From: Hericium rajendrae
Lineage: Eukaryota; Basidiomycota; Agaricomycetes; Russulales; Hericiaceae
NCBI GenBank assembly: GCA_033439255.1
Contig: CM065879.1
Coordinates: 42,501 to 106,500 of the forward strand
DNA: 64,000 bases
Reading direction: 5' to 3'
Positions 34,108 through 45,632 of the stretch are shown in pieces; the first letter of the stretch is position 1; every line of letters begins with the position of its first letter. The notes under the pieces are model-generated. The model saw nothing but the letters and a program-made list of their open reading frames with translations. It searched no databases and was not told the DNA's origin. The position numbers were made by a program, and so were the translations under genes.

Positions 34108-37036
34108 ATGGCCCCCAAGACTCGTAGCGTCAGAGCGGATCCGCCCTTAGCTCCAACGCTGGCCCCGTCCCCAGTCACGCCAGACAGGGAAGACGACGCT
34201 GGAGATTCCTCTCTCGCCCTACCGTCCTTGGATACCGAAGAGGTGAATTCGCCTCGTCGGGACCCCCCTCCTCACCTCGGGCTACCGCCTGCCGACGACA
34301 CGCTGTCAACCTCACGCGGGTCAAACGAAGACCCCCCCGAGCTCGCCCTTCATGTTGCCACGGCAGCCGCCATCTACGAGGAATTCCAACAAACCCTCGT
34401 CGATCGTGCTCTCCTGCCCGAGTATATAGTTAACCGCAATTTCGCAAGCTATAACGAAGCAGTCATCGTTAATCGCGGAATTCGATCGGACGGCTCCCCG
34501 CACTTCCAGTTGTCCTTCACCGAGGCCTCCGTATTACACACCCTTGCGGAACGTTTGCAGGGCTTCCTCGATCGCTTGTTTGACTTATTCCCTCCGGAGA
34601 TGCGAGTGGGTCGAACGGCATACCAGATCGACCCCAAGTTTCAACTGCAGAGTGTCTTAGAAGGTTGCGAATCTGCTATGCAAGTCTTCATGAATTGGCA
34701 AGCACTAGGATACTGTCTACAGTGTGGCGCTCGATTTGTGGAGAAATACCGCCAGGAGTTCGCCACGGACCAAAGGCCAGCATCTCCCACTTCGTCCACT
34801 GCTTTGAGCCTGCTAGCTCGCCGCCAGACCGCCGTTCATTCAGAGTACCTCCGTCAACTCTACGCTTCAAAGTCTATCAAAACAAGACTTCCCGTTCATC
34901 GCCAGGAGCTCCTCACGCAGGACCCGCCTGTCTCGTTATGGGCCATCATCCCCATCCCCAACGAGGTCAGGAACTTGGATTGCCCTCCATACCCATCCGA
35001 ACAGGACAGGTCCGTAGCGCCGCTAACTACGTCCGCGCCCGCCGCTTCCGGGCAAGCATTGCTGTCCCAAGCGGAAGTATCGGCCATTGATCAGGAGCTG
35101 TCAATAGTCGAAGGCGACTCGACCTATTGAGGCCCAGACTACTCCCAGCGATACGATCCGTGTAACGAGAGCGGGGCTACGTTCGACAACGGCCTACGAG
35201 GATGTCCTAGCTCCACAGCGCCTCCGCAAGTTCCTGCTGCCCGACGACCTCGACCTTCCAACGTTATCTACGGTTTAGTGCAACAATCGCGCATACCCGG
35301 CACGGGAGATCTCCCTATAACCCCGGCCAGGCCATTCGGAACTGCTGCGATTCCGCCGCCGTTCCCAGCTCCTGCGACCGTAGAACTGCCCCAAGGGGCT
35401 TGGTCAGCCCAAGACGCCTCAGCTCACTTTGCCAGGGCTCGACGGAATGCATCTGACCCCAGTCAGATCCTCCTCAGCTCCGCTTCCACTGCGAGCATGC
35501 TCTCCAGAATGAAAAGCTCTCCGGCCCCCTCTCATCATTCCTCCGCTCACGACGGATCAGGCAACGGAGGGCATCCGCCTCCGGCACCAGGGGGGGCTGG
35601 AGATCCCAGTGATCCAGGAAGTCCTGGTGGACCAGGGGGGCACGGTGGAAACGGGGAGGGCCACCTCCTCCGGGAAACCCTAACCATCCAGCTCCTCGAC
35701 CTCAAGGAGTCCCCTACCACGGGGGTCCTCCCGACGGGATGGGCCCACCTGCTCCGCCTCCGCCTCCGCCAGCACCGGGAGTCGCAGCTCAGCCCGCTCC
35801 CTATTATCAGGATAATCGGGGCCCTCGCCTTAAAGAAGTTCTCAACCCGAGCGATTTGCCGAGTTGGAACAGGAGTTCCTACACCGCTGTTCACTATTTT
35901 ACAGAAGTCCAACAGTTCGCTTCAATGGGAGGTTCCCTGCCCGAGGTCATGGGCCGGTGGCTTTGGCGCCGCCTCGATGAAGGCTCATTGATTCGTCGCT
36001 GGTACATGCTCCTTCACGACGAATTAAAGGATTATATGTCCTCGATTACCTTAACTGGTTGCAGGGCATCAAAACATACTGGCTTGGCGACAAATGGATG
36101 CTCGACCGGCAGATCGAGTTCTCCGAGATGCACTATCGCCAGAAGCGCCATGAGAACGAATCCCCCACGGACTTCATTACTTGCCGCCTCACTTATGCTC
36201 GCATGATCATGGGCATGGGTCTTGACAGCGCAGAAGAAGTTCGTTTAGTGTTGCATAATGCGAGCCCCGAGTGGCACAATATTCTTTACGCCTCCTCGGT
36301 CAATAATGTGGCTGAGCTCATGCAGCGAGTCCGCTTGCAGGAAGCTCAGCTGCGTGCGGCTCACCGTGGTCGGGGCTCTGATGTCGTTACTCGGGATGAG
36401 CTGAATACCCTCCTCGATAGTCGTCTCCGCGGACGGAACGAAGGAGGATTGGTGCGACGTCCCTTCTTTGGGAAACGACGCACCACCAATACTGCCACCG
36501 CTGAAGATGACGACGAAGGATTCCCAGTTTCCGTAGAGGAGGAGGAAGACACTTTAGCGGAAGCCTCTCGAAGGTCGTACGACAACGATGATTGCATCGA
36601 TGGCGCGTCCGCCGAGGCTTTCGCGAATGAAGCAAAACGTCAATGACCGCCGCTCAAAGGGGGCTACCCCTTTCCAAAGGCGGATCAAGTCAAATCATCT
36701 CGCAAGCCACCTTCCCCGTGCAAAGTCTGTGGCAGCCACAATCATTGGGACAAGGAGTGTCCTCATTGGTCTTATTACGATGCTAGGAAGACAGCCAATC
36801 GGTTAGAAGGATTTGAGGAGTCCCTTAGGACGAAAAAGGAAGAAGATGTATATACAAAAGCCTTTGAAGCTCTTCTTGCCGAATCTATCTCTTCAGCCTA
36901 TGTGGATGTGGCCGCGCTTGACGCGGACATGCGTGACTTGCGTGAACGATCCGAGCCAACTCCCGCCAAGTCGGCCTTTCTGTCACGTGCTCCGTATGTC
37001 GAGGAAATAGAGGACGAGCACTTCGCCGACCTCTGA
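34108..37036 (+). pseudogene. Gypsy B gag with CCHC zinc knuckle
   Basis: The ATG at 34108 (MAPKTRSVRADPP) follows the LTR by 71 bp. Frame 1 is open to 35130, where TGA sits at a would-be CGA, then continues through Pro/Gly-rich sequence. Frame shifts occur near 35590-35640 (G-runs) and near 36050. The capsid core lies at about 35835-36360 (SYTAVHYFTEVQQFASMGG through MQRVRLQEAQ). The knuckle CKVCGSHNHWDKEC is near 36715-36760. Further TGA codons are at 36644-36646 and 37034-37036. Read as a decayed gag joined in frame to protease rather than as separate genes. Confidence 0.8.
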
Positions 37037-38212
37037 TCTCGAACACCTCGACCGAACGGCCCTCTCTTAGAAGAGGTCCATCCAGCCAGCCGCTCCGTTG
37101 TTGATCTCCCCAAAAGGCGATTTGCCTTGCCGGGACGCAACGTGGTGGGCGTATCCGTGCTTTCGATGCCTGGCTGGGTGCTGAGCCGTCGGGGAACGCC
37201 TCTCGACCTTAGACTCGACTCCGGAGCAGATATCACTCTGTTATCGGAATCCTTTTATAAGACACTGCGCGACGCTCCGCCCCTCAAACGCGGTCTCAAA
37301 CTTCAGTTGCTCCAATTAATGGTGAAAGACGCGCAGCTCCTGGGATATGTGAATTTGCCTATCTTCGTGAAAGCAGCCAATGGTGAAATCCTGCGCCTAG
37401 AAGCGGAAGCCTATGTCGTCTCGGGGATGACGGTCCCCATCCTTCTTGGTGAGGATTTCCATCAAACGTATGAGCTTACGGTCGCCCGGCCGAGCTCTGG
37501 CACCACTGTCACTTTCGGAGACACTGGTTATAGTGTTCTCGCTAGTCCGTGCCAACAGACCAAGGACCACCATCTTGTAGCTCGCGCCAAAGGTTACCCC
37601 CTTGCCTGTTTCATCAAAGTGAAATCGCACCGTCGAGCCAAGGTGTGTCGTTGTGCCGCGAAGCTCAAGTTTGGCGGCGAGTTGCAGTTAGTCCGTGTCA
37701 AACAAGACACTAAAGTTCCAGCGGGTACCGTACACAAAGTCGAGGTTGAAGCTCCCTTCCTGGACGATCGGACTTGGCTCGTCGAGAAGGCGATTGTTGC
37801 CAACTCTGAGGACCCCGTCTTCGCCACTCCTAACACACTTATGACGGGCTCGTTTCCATTCGTCCCCATCACTAATACATCTTCACGTCCGAAGTATCTA
37901 CGCAAAGGCAACATCGTGGGACAGCTCGTCGATCCGACGGAGTTCTTGGACACCCCGAAGGACCGCGCACATCTCAGCGTCCTACTCGAACATGCGCAGA
38001 AGACGGCCATCATTGTTGAGGCTTGCATGGCTACTGGCGATTCGCGCGCCATGCTCTCTGAAGATTCGGCCTCCGAGGAGCAATGGGGGCCTAAGATGGC
38101 GGAAGTCCCTGACCCCACAGTCTACCCCTCCTCCGAATTGGAGGACCTGTTGGATGTAGGGGAACTCCTGCCGCACTTGCACGCCAAAGCATGGGACATG
38201 CTGCGCCACTGA
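37037..38212 (+). pseudogene. Gypsy B protease (retropepsin) and linker
   Basis: An aspartic protease that would cleave the polyprotein. The active-site motif LDSGADITLLSESFY is at about 37210-37255, followed by the flap region and VPILLGEDFHQ near 37435. A long linker runs to a TGA at 38210-38212, where CGA would continue into the reverse transcriptase. The frame is open for 361 codons from 37127. Confidence 0.82.
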
Positions 38213-39086
38213 GCTGGCGCATTCGGATTAGATGGTCACCTGGGCCAACACCCGGCATGAGTACATATCCGAACTCAGGACGGTCAAGTCCCTATAGCAG
38301 TGCCTATGTACGGGACTTCCCCAGCGAAGCGGGAAGTGATTGATGAACAACTTGATAAGTGGTTCAAGCAAGGCGTCATCGAACCTTCTCGTAGTCCCTG
38401 GAGCGCTCCCGTCATCATCGTCTATCGCAACAATAAGCCACGATTTTGTGTGGACTACCGTCGCCTTAACGCTGTCACTATCCCGGATGAATTCCCTATC
38501 CCTCGCCAGTCCGAAATTCTGTCTTCCTTGTCGGGTGCGCAAGTTTTGTCCTCCCTAGATGCCCTCTCTGGCTTCACCCAAATTGAAATGGCCCCTGAAG
38601 ACGTAGAAAAGACAGCTTTCCGTACTCATTGGGGCCTGTTCCAATTCCTACGCATGCCATTCAGCCTGTGCAATGGACCTTCCATCTTCCAACGCATCAT
38701 GCAGGGCATCCTCGCGCTGTACTTGTGGCTCTTCTGCTTGGTTTACATTGACGATATCGTCATTTACTCCAAATCACATGAAGAGCACATTGATCACTTG
38801 GATAAGGTCCTGGAAGCCATCGAGAGAGCCGGCCTCACCTTGAGCCCTTCCAAGTGTCACATGTTCTACAGCTCCATCATCCTTCTAGGCCATAAAGTCT
38901 CCCATCTCGGGTTGTCTACTCACCGCGCCAAAGTTGAGAAGATCCTGACCATGCCATGCCCTACGAAAGTCAGTGATTTGTGGACTTTCCTGGGTCTGGC
39001 CGTCTACTTCTCTACCTTCCTGCCCCACTATGCTAGCATGGCAACACCCTTGTTTCAGCTCACGCGCAAGGGTGTCCACTGGTCAT
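38213..39086 (+). pseudogene. Gypsy B reverse transcriptase
   Basis: RNA-dependent DNA polymerase domain. Visible motifs are KWFKQGVIEPSRSPWSAP, RFCVDYRRLNAVT, LDALSGFTQI and the catalytic YIDDIVIYS near 38746. One TGA at 38258-38260 interrupts the N-terminal side. The domain continues into RNase H but is cut at GVHWS (39086) by the 382-bp solo LTR. The frame resumes at 39474 once the LTR and one GTCAT are removed. Confidence 0.88.
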
Positions 39087-39468
39087 TGTCAAGACTGGGT
39101 TCAGGGGAACAGTGAAGCCATCCAAGTCACCCCAAGGGATCAAGGATCAAAGAGCAGAGGATGTCATAGAGAGTAGAGACAGGCTGAGAATGTCTAGGGT
39201 ACAATGGGACTGGGTAGTCAAGTGGACAAACTGAGGAAGCCAGTCAGGAAGGTAGCCCTATATATACTGGAAGGATAGCCCAAAGGGGAACAAGGGATAT
39301 CCTGAAAGGGGAACAAGGGGAAGGGGAACAAGGAATGTCCCAAAGGGGAACAAGGAATATCCTAAAGGGGAACAAGGGATATCCTAACAGGGAACAAGGG
39401 GACATAACAAGGGAGTGTCCATATAGGGAACAAAGGGAATAAAGAAGACCAATGGGCGATTCATGACA
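39087..39468. mobile_element. Solo LTR (382 bp) inside gypsy B pol
   Basis: Begins TGTCAAGACTG, ends GATTCATGACA and is flanked by GTCAT on both sides (39082-39086 and 39469-39473). It holds a TATATATA-like box (about 39266) and a string of GGGGAACAAGG units about 20-24 bp apart. TG...CA ends plus a 5-bp duplication mark a solo LTR left by recombination between two LTRs of another element. Orientation is undetermined. Its insertion after gypsy B gives a third nesting level. Confidence 0.88.
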
Positions 39469-39473
39469 GTCAT

Positions 39474-40347
39474 GGGGCTCAGAAGAGGAACACACTTTCC
39501 AGAGTATCAAGTCTTCTCTCGCTGAAGCGCCCGTTTTAGGCCACCCAGCACAAGGCTCCCCATATCGCTTGTATACCGATGCGTCGGCGGACGGCCTCGG
39601 GTGCACGCTCCAACAGATCCAACACATTCAGGTCAAGGACCTTCACAGCACCAAAGCATACGATCGGCTGAAATGCGCTTATGACAACGGTCTTGCCGTC
39701 CCGAAATTTGTGACGTGTATCACTTCATCAGACACGCCTGACTCTTTTGCCTCCACATGGGCTGCCTCATTGGATGACACGTTCGTTTTCGTCGAGCGTG
39801 TCATTGCCTATTGGAGCTGCACTTTCAAACCCGCCAAACGAAATTACTCGGCGACTGAGCGCGAGGCCCTTGCCGCAAAAGAGGCCCTCGTAAAATTCCA
39901 GCCTTTCATCAAAGGCGAGCGCATCGTCCTCGTCACCGACCATGCTGCCCTGCAGTGGGCTCGCACGTACGAGAATAGCAATTACTGTCTCGCCGCGTGG
40001 GGCACTGTTTTCTCCACCTACCTGCCCTATCTGGAGATTGTTCACCAACCGGGACGAGTCCACTCCAACGTTGACCCCTTATCTCGCCTTCTTCAACATG
40101 TTCCCTTGCACATCTCTCCCCCACCGGATGACGCCCCTGCCATCATCACGAATGGCACTATCGCCGCAGCAGCAGAGGATCAGGCTCAACGGGAACTGGC
40201 CCGGAAAGTTGCTCAAGTGGTCATTACAGACATTCGGGATGCCCTCGCTGGCGGCTCGGCCTGTGCGCACGTCGCCCAGACTCGGCGTCGGTACCGCGAA
40301 GCTGCCACCCATTCCTCTGCCCCTCGTGCCTTGGGCGATGGGGGGGG
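39474..40347 (+). pseudogene. Gypsy B RNase H domain and linker
   Basis: RNase H-like domain that degrades the RNA of the RNA-DNA hybrid: YRLYTDASADGLGCTLQQ, then KRNYSATEREALAAKEAL and VLVTDHAALQWA, followed by VDPLSR. A charged linker leads to a run of G near 40339-40347 where the frame shifts before the integrase. Confidence 0.82.
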
Positions 40348-42048
40348 GATCCTGCTCATGAACCCACTGCGACTACGCGTGGTAGTTCTCGCCCTATAAC
40401 CCCAGAAGCATCGGACGTCCTCCTGCGGCCGGCGACTCCGCCGGTCCTGGCAGGGCCTCGACATCCATCAGACCCTCTGGATTTGTACGAGAAGCGTATT
40501 CGTTGGGAAGCTGATCATCCGCCCCCAACAATTCTCATCCACCTAAGTAAGGCCTACCTCCACCAATTCATTGAGGGTTACAAGACAGACCATTCCTTTC
40601 AAACCAAATGGAGCACTCTTGATCCCAGCACTGGATCCTGGCAAGCGGGCGAACAATTTTTCAAGGATGATAAAGGCCTGCTCTTTTTCCGCAACACCGA
40701 TTTCCAGCCATGGCTCTGTGTTCCAACATCTGAAAGAGCTGCTCTTATGATCCAATGCCACGAATCTCCCTTTGAATCTGCACACACAGGACTGGAGAAA
40801 TTATGGCAAATCATGAGTGGCAAATTCTACTGGCCCAGCATGCACAAGGACATCGTGGAATTCTGCGCGACATGCGACGTCTGCCAGAAGATCAAGTCCA
40901 CGAACTTTTCCAAGTATGGGAAATTGCTGCCCAATCCTATTCCCTGTCACCTGTATGGCTCCGTGTCCATGGACCTCATTACAGGGCTACCATGGTCGGA
41001 GGACGCCAACTCAATCCTAGTGTTCGTTGATCGCCTTACCAAACATGCGCAGTTCGTACCCACAACTACTGGGCTCACTTCTGAAGGATTCGCTCAGTTG
41101 TTTGTGAAGCACGTTGTTTGCCGACTTGGCATTCCACGCTCCATAATCTCTGACCGCGACCCATGCTGGACTTCTGCTTTCTGGAAGGGTGTCGCGAAAT
41201 ACTTAAAAACATGCATGTCCCTTTCTTCCTCCCATCACCCTCAGCATGATGGCCAGACCGAAATTGTTAACTGAAAATTGGAAGTAATGCTTCGTGCTTA
41301 CGTGGCCGCCGACAAGAAGTTGTGGGCCTCCTGGCTTCATCTGCTAGAACATGCATACAATTCCACCCCACACGCATCCACGGGTGCCTCACCCCATTTT
41401 GTACTTTATGGGTTCGTCCCGACCAGCTCCTTGGATTTCTTTTCTCCATCCGCCGTCTCCTTGCCACAAAGCGATTTGCTTCATGGTGACGCGAAGGCGT
41501 TCGTTGATAAACTCCATTTCTATCGCAACAGTGCCCGTACGGCCATCGCACGCACGCAAGTCAAACAGGCTGATGGCTTCAACCGTAATCGTCGGGAACT
41601 CGAGTTGCGTGTCGGCGATCTTGTGCTCATTAACCCACACTCCCTGGAATGGGTCGAGTCCAAGGGTGAATTCGCGAAACTCTCGCAACGCGCGATCAGG
41701 CCCTTCGCCATCCAGGAGCACGTCAACCCCAACGTCTACCGCCTCGACATGCCGGACAAATATCCGGGTTCCAATGTCTTTAACATTCAACACTTGCAGC
41801 GTTATTGCCAAGCCGAAGACGGGGCCGACCGTACCACGTTGCCCGAGACATGCCCCGATGTTATCGCTTCTGAGGAATATCAGGTGGAGAAAATTATCGG
41901 ACACCACTTTGATAAGCACCTTCGTCAAATGCTCTATCTCGTGTGCTGGGAGGGCTACTCCCCACAGTTTGACCTTTGGCTCATGGCCCGCGACCTGCGT
42001 AATGCCCCTTGCCATCTGTTCACGTACAAACAGGCGCATCAACTTTAA
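40348..42048 (+). pseudogene. Gypsy B integrase with C-terminal chromodomain
   Basis: Integrates element DNA. The HHCC finger spans HESPFESAH to CATCDVC (about 40759-40884). The catalytic D, D, E are in SMDLI (about 40970), SDRDP (about 41151) and TEIVN (about 41260). A TGA at 41272-41274 replaces a codon in the usual NRKLE context. The C-terminus carries a chromodomain (EYQVEKIIGHH..., LYLVCWEGYS, about 41875-42010) and stops at TAA 42046-42048. Chromodomains direct chromoviruses to heterochromatin, which fits the nested repeat setting. Confidence 0.87.
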
Positions 42049-42323
42049 TGGCTTTTTGTTTCTTTCAAATTTAATTTTTTTTCTTATTAATCTATTCCTC
42101 TTGTTCTCCTATTTTTCCTGCCTCCGGCTTTCCTCGCTCCCTTTCCTCGTTCGCCTCTTCCAACCGGCTGGCCGGCCCGTGGCTCCCGGGTTTGTCGCGA
42201 CTCCGCACTTTCGGCAGCACCCGGCGGCGCTTTAATTTTCCAGCTCCGCCCGGGCGCGCTTATCTTTTCTTATCGCGATTCTTTTAACTTCTCCGTCGAC
42301 GATGACCTTGGTCGCTTCCTCGC

Positions 42324-44972
42324 TTGCTCTTCTCCTTTTTTTTCTTTCTCGCTCCATTGCCTCTCTGTGCCCTGGCCCTGCGATTTCGCGCCACCATAGC
42401 CCCCGAGCCCGATGCCGTCTCTCCCGACGACCACAATGCGCAGTCCCTCGCCGTCACCCTGTCTCTTGCCCTCCAAAACTCGCTTCACCCCCTCTCACTC
42501 CGGGTCTTGGAGCGCACGGCGGGAGGTAGTTACCACGAGGGGGCATCGTTTCTTCCACGCAGCCGCGCCGGTCAGAATCTCCCCGCCTTCACTTCGCCAC
42601 GTTTCACCGGGCTTTGGGTGACGTTCGGCGCCTGCTTTCCTGACCCCGCCTGTCAGCTCGCGCCTCTGCTGTCGGACCCTTCCGATGAGCTCGAGCTCTC
42701 CGCCCCACCATCCGTCACTTGGGTCGAGCCCCATGGCGTCTACCCCTGCTGGCACGACCCCACTTGCCCGTGGCTGGGGTATCGGCCCCTTCCCTCCGAC
42801 TCGACGCGGCTGTCGTGGTTGTACGACGCCGAGGTGCACACCCGTTGGCTGGTGACTTTCTGCACGGGTGTCGCTCGGATTGATGGCGCATGCACACAGG
42901 CTCTGGACCGCAACCGCACGGAGGTCCTCACAGTTGCCACACAGCTGTTCAAATTTTTGGCCATCGCTCCCGTGCCCCATACGCTCATGGATTGGCGGTC
43001 ATATCCCGTCCTTCGCGAGCCCGAGGCCCACTCCGACGTGATTCGTCATGCGCACGCCGACATCCTCGAGTGGTGGGGTTATGTTTTCTGGCTCCTGTTC
43101 CATGTTGGGGACGACTGGCAGAACATCATCCTTCCTGACCCAGCCTGGATCGCGGCTGTCGAGAGCTGGGGCTTCCCCTCCGCCGCCACTGTCGAGGTGC
43201 TCTTGGATCTCGCCGTTCCCCCGCGCGACCTTCCCGACGTGGAGGTTCTGCTCTGCCATGACGTCCCGGTCCGCTACTTTTGGGCGCACCGGTTCGACAA
43301 TGGTGGCTTTCCCCACCTCGCCCTTCTTCACCCTCGCCGCCGGCAGGCCCAGGACTGGCACGTGTTCACCGTGGCCCAACATGACCGCAATCGCCGGCAG
43401 CGCCGCTTCGACAAGTCGTCTCAGCGCCTCGCGGCGCGGGCCTCAGGTGCCACTCCCGTGTCCCGGCCAGCGAGCCCGGGGCCCTCCGTGTACAAATGGC
43501 ATGCGCACGCCAACGAGGACGACCCCACGGAGACCGTCATCGGTCGCGCCCGGCTCGCCCACTTTAAGCGCACGTACCGCCTTGCCCTCGACTGGCCTTC
43601 GGCCGGCTTCGCCACCTTCTTCACGGATGACATCCTCGACAGCGACGAGGAGGACTGGGAGGAGGCACGTGTCGGTGGCCCGCACGTCGCTAACGTCATG
43701 GACCCAGTCCCCCTGCCTGCCGCCTCCCCGTCCAGCCCGATGGCCGTCGATACGGGCAGCCCACCGCTGCCTCCGCGCACGCCCTCTCCTGCCCTTCCCG
43801 CTTCTGGTAAAGGCAAAGCAAAGGCGCCCGCACCGGCTCGCCACTCCCCCTCCCCGGACTGCGACGATGTGGTCAGCCTCGGCAGCGACCGATCTGAGGA
43901 GTGGGATGTGCCCCTCTCCTTAGCTCTCGCCGCCTCCCGTGTCGGCCCCGCACCGTCCAATGGCGCCGGGCCCAGTACCCTGCCTGCGGCCCCGCGCCCC
44001 GTCATTCTGCTATCCCCCCCTTGCCCAGCCGTATCCCGCCCTTGCAGCGATTCTGCAGCAGAGGACGGGCACGCCTCGCAGGTAAAGCGCCCGCAGCGTC
44101 GGGCCAGTCCTCTCCGCGGTCCGTCCCCGCCTTCGCATGCTCACGGTCGCGGCGGCCCCGCTCGCCCTTCCGGCTCGCGGGGTCGCTTCATTTCGGGCTC
44201 CTCTCTGGAAGCCCGCATCACCTCGCCAACCCTGGCGCAACGTCTGGACCCCGCCTTGTCCCCGGTCGACAACGCGTCGCGCGGCGAGTCCACTGCACCC
44301 GCGTTGTTGTCCTGCTTCACTGCTTCTTCTTCTTCTTCCTCTCCGCCCTGCCTCCTGCTGCATATGCGCACCCCCACGGCGAGCTCTGCATCTGCCGCAC
44401 CCACCGCCGCTCCCCCTACCGCTCCAACTCCAGCCGCCGTGGCGCCTGTGGCCGCCGCACCCCCCGCTGCCCCGACTTCTTCGGCCACGTCCACAGTTCC
44501 GGCTGCTCCGCCACCGCTGCCTGCACATCTCGCACCCATCCACCCCGAGGATGCTGTTGCCCTCAGCGTTGGCGCCTCTGCAACGCCTTTAGCGGTCCCG
44601 CCGGTCTCGCCCTCCGCCGCGCACGGCACTCTGTACTTCACCACGCGCTCCGTTCTCCGCGTCGCGGTCCGGTGGTCCATTGCCCCCTCCGCCCCGCTGG
44701 CGGATCTTTTATGCTGCCTCGTCCAGCGCGGCGTCACGGTCACTTGGCGCGTGCCCCGCCCGCTCACCTTGCCCGCGCCGCCGCCTGGCCCCGCCCCCGC
44801 GGCCGACTTCTTGCTGACCGCGTGGTCCGCCCTTGCCAAGCCTTCCCTCTCCCACTATCTCGGCATGCTGCACGACCTCCTCCGACGGCCGCATGCTCGG
44901 CAATGGATCTTGCGCAGCAGGCTAGCCTGGTGTCTGGCTCTCCATTACGGGCCGCTGGGACAGTGGGTCTGA
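42324..44972 (+). CDS. Gypsy B ORF3: 882-codon unknown protein downstream of pol
   Basis: A single open frame of 882 codons between integrase and the 3' LTR, in the slot where env-like genes sit in some gypsy elements. I do not recognise it. The frame has no ATG at its left end. An ATG at 42302 (MTLVASSLALLLFF) is out of frame but would join if the T-run at 42336-42343 changed length, giving a signal-like hydrophobic start. About residues 30-410 look folded and are rich in Trp and Cys (CWHDPTCPW near 150). Residues about 440-760 are Pro/Ser/Ala-rich, with DSDEEDWEEA near 439. Residues 765-882 are again ordered-looking. No internal membrane segment is clear. Confidence 0.6.
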   Translation: MLFSFFFFLAPLPLCALALRFRATIAPEPDAVSPDDHNAQSLAVTLSLALQNSLHPLSLRVLERTAGGSYHEGASFLPRSRAGQNLPAFTSPRFTGLWVTFGACFPDPACQLAPLLSDPSDELELSAPPSVTWVEPHGVYPCWHDPTCPWLGYRPLPSDSTRLSWLYDAEVHTRWLVTFCTGVARIDGACTQALDRNRTEVLTVATQLFKFLAIAPVPHTLMDWRSYPVLREPEAHSDVIRHAHADILEWWGYVFWLLFHVGDDWQNIILPDPAWIAAVESWGFPSAATVEVLLDLAVPPRDLPDVEVLLCHDVPVRYFWAHRFDNGGFPHLALLHPRRRQAQDWHVFTVAQHDRNRRQRRFDKSSQRLAARASGATPVSRPASPGPSVYKWHAHANEDDPTETVIGRARLAHFKRTYRLALDWPSAGFATFFTDDILDSDEEDWEEARVGGPHVANVMDPVPLPAASPSSPMAVDTGSPPLPPRTPSPALPASGKGKAKAPAPARHSPSPDCDDVVSLGSDRSEEWDVPLSLALAASRVGPAPSNGAGPSTLPAAPRPVILLSPPCPAVSRPCSDSAAEDGHASQVKRPQRRASPLRGPSPPSHAHGRGGPARPSGSRGRFISGSSLEARITSPTLAQRLDPALSPVDNASRGESTAPALLSCFTASSSSSSPPCLLLHMRTPTASSASAAPTAAPPTAPTPAAVAPVAAAPPAAPTSSATSTVPAAPPPLPAHLAPIHPEDAVALSVGASATPLAVPPVSPSAAHGTLYFTTRSVLRVAVRWSIAPSAPLADLLCCLVQRGVTVTWRVPRPLTLPAPPPGPAPAADFLLTAWSALAKPSLSHYLGMLHDLLRRPHARQWILRSRLAWCLALHYGPLGQWV

Positions 44973-45075
44973 GGGAGCCAGAGGCGAGGCTTAGCCGAGC
45001 TTAGTCAGCATTGTCCATAGCCAGGTTCCTTGTGTGTAGCTAGCTCTCTTCATCGCATACCATCACTGGGCATAG

Positions 45076-45597
45076 CTATCGCCCTTGGCCTCTCCACCGC
45101 CCACCCTGCTTGCGGATGCCCTGTCCGGGCCCTCCTCCACCGCGCTGCTTTCGGGTCACGGGAGCTCGTGGGATCTGCCCATGTCCAGCATAGGCGATTT
45201 GCCTACCGACGCAGAGACCGCTGCTCTTACCAGCCAAACGGCTCTGGGGGGCATCTGGCCACCGGTCACTGTCTGGGAGCAATCTGCAGCCTGGACAGGC
45301 GAGTGGCACACTGCCAATGAGCATTGGTTCCAGCAGCGGCTCGCTCAACTCGCCGTCGGCGATCCCCTGTTCCGCCCCGAGTCCTCCTGGCACCGCCAAG
45401 TCCATCGCAGCCTCCTTACTTCAGCTCGCCATCTCGGGGACACCTTGGGCTCGCTGCTCAGTGCGAACCAAATGGTCAACGCCTACCCTGAAGTGGCCGC
45501 TGTCCCGTCCCTTTCTTTTCTGGAGTTGCCGCCGCCGAACGCTCCTGTGCCTGCTCTGCCCGCATCTGCTCCTCCGGTGCCAGGCCTGCCTCATTGA
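45076..45597 (+). CDS. Small ORF before the gypsy B 3' LTR (possible ORF3 extension)
   Basis: Open frame of about 174 codons without an ATG at its start, ending TGA at 45595-45597. The peptide is Ser/Ala/Leu/Pro-rich with a folded-looking centre (VWEQSAAWTGEWHTANEHWFQQRLAQLA; the key features are W and Q). It lies in a different frame from ORF3, separated by about 100 bp. It could be a last ORF3 exon or a decayed C-terminus. Low certainty. Confidence 0.3.
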   Translation, partial: LSPLASPPPTLLADALSGPSSTALLSGHGSSWDLPMSSIGDLPTDAETAALTSQTALGGIWPPVTVWEQSAAWTGEWHTANEHWFQQRLAQLAVGDPLFRPESSWHRQVHRSLLTSARHLGDTLGSLLSANQMVNAYPEVAAVPSLSFLELPPPNAPVPALPASAPPVPGLPH

Positions 45598-45621
45598 GCA
45601 TTCCGCCGGTACGGCTTGACT

Positions 45622-45632
45622 AGGGGGGGCTT
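45622..45632 (+). other. Polypurine tract of gypsy B
   Basis: AGGGGGGGCT immediately upstream of the 3' LTR start at 45633, the usual place for plus-strand priming. Confidence 0.6.

Noticed and set aside
43048-45004. Long alternative frames overlapping gypsy B ORF3 (43048-43923, 43901-45004 and minus-strand frames)
   Set aside because: Shadows of the GC-rich ORF3 coding sequence; composition is Arg/Pro-rich and they break against each other.
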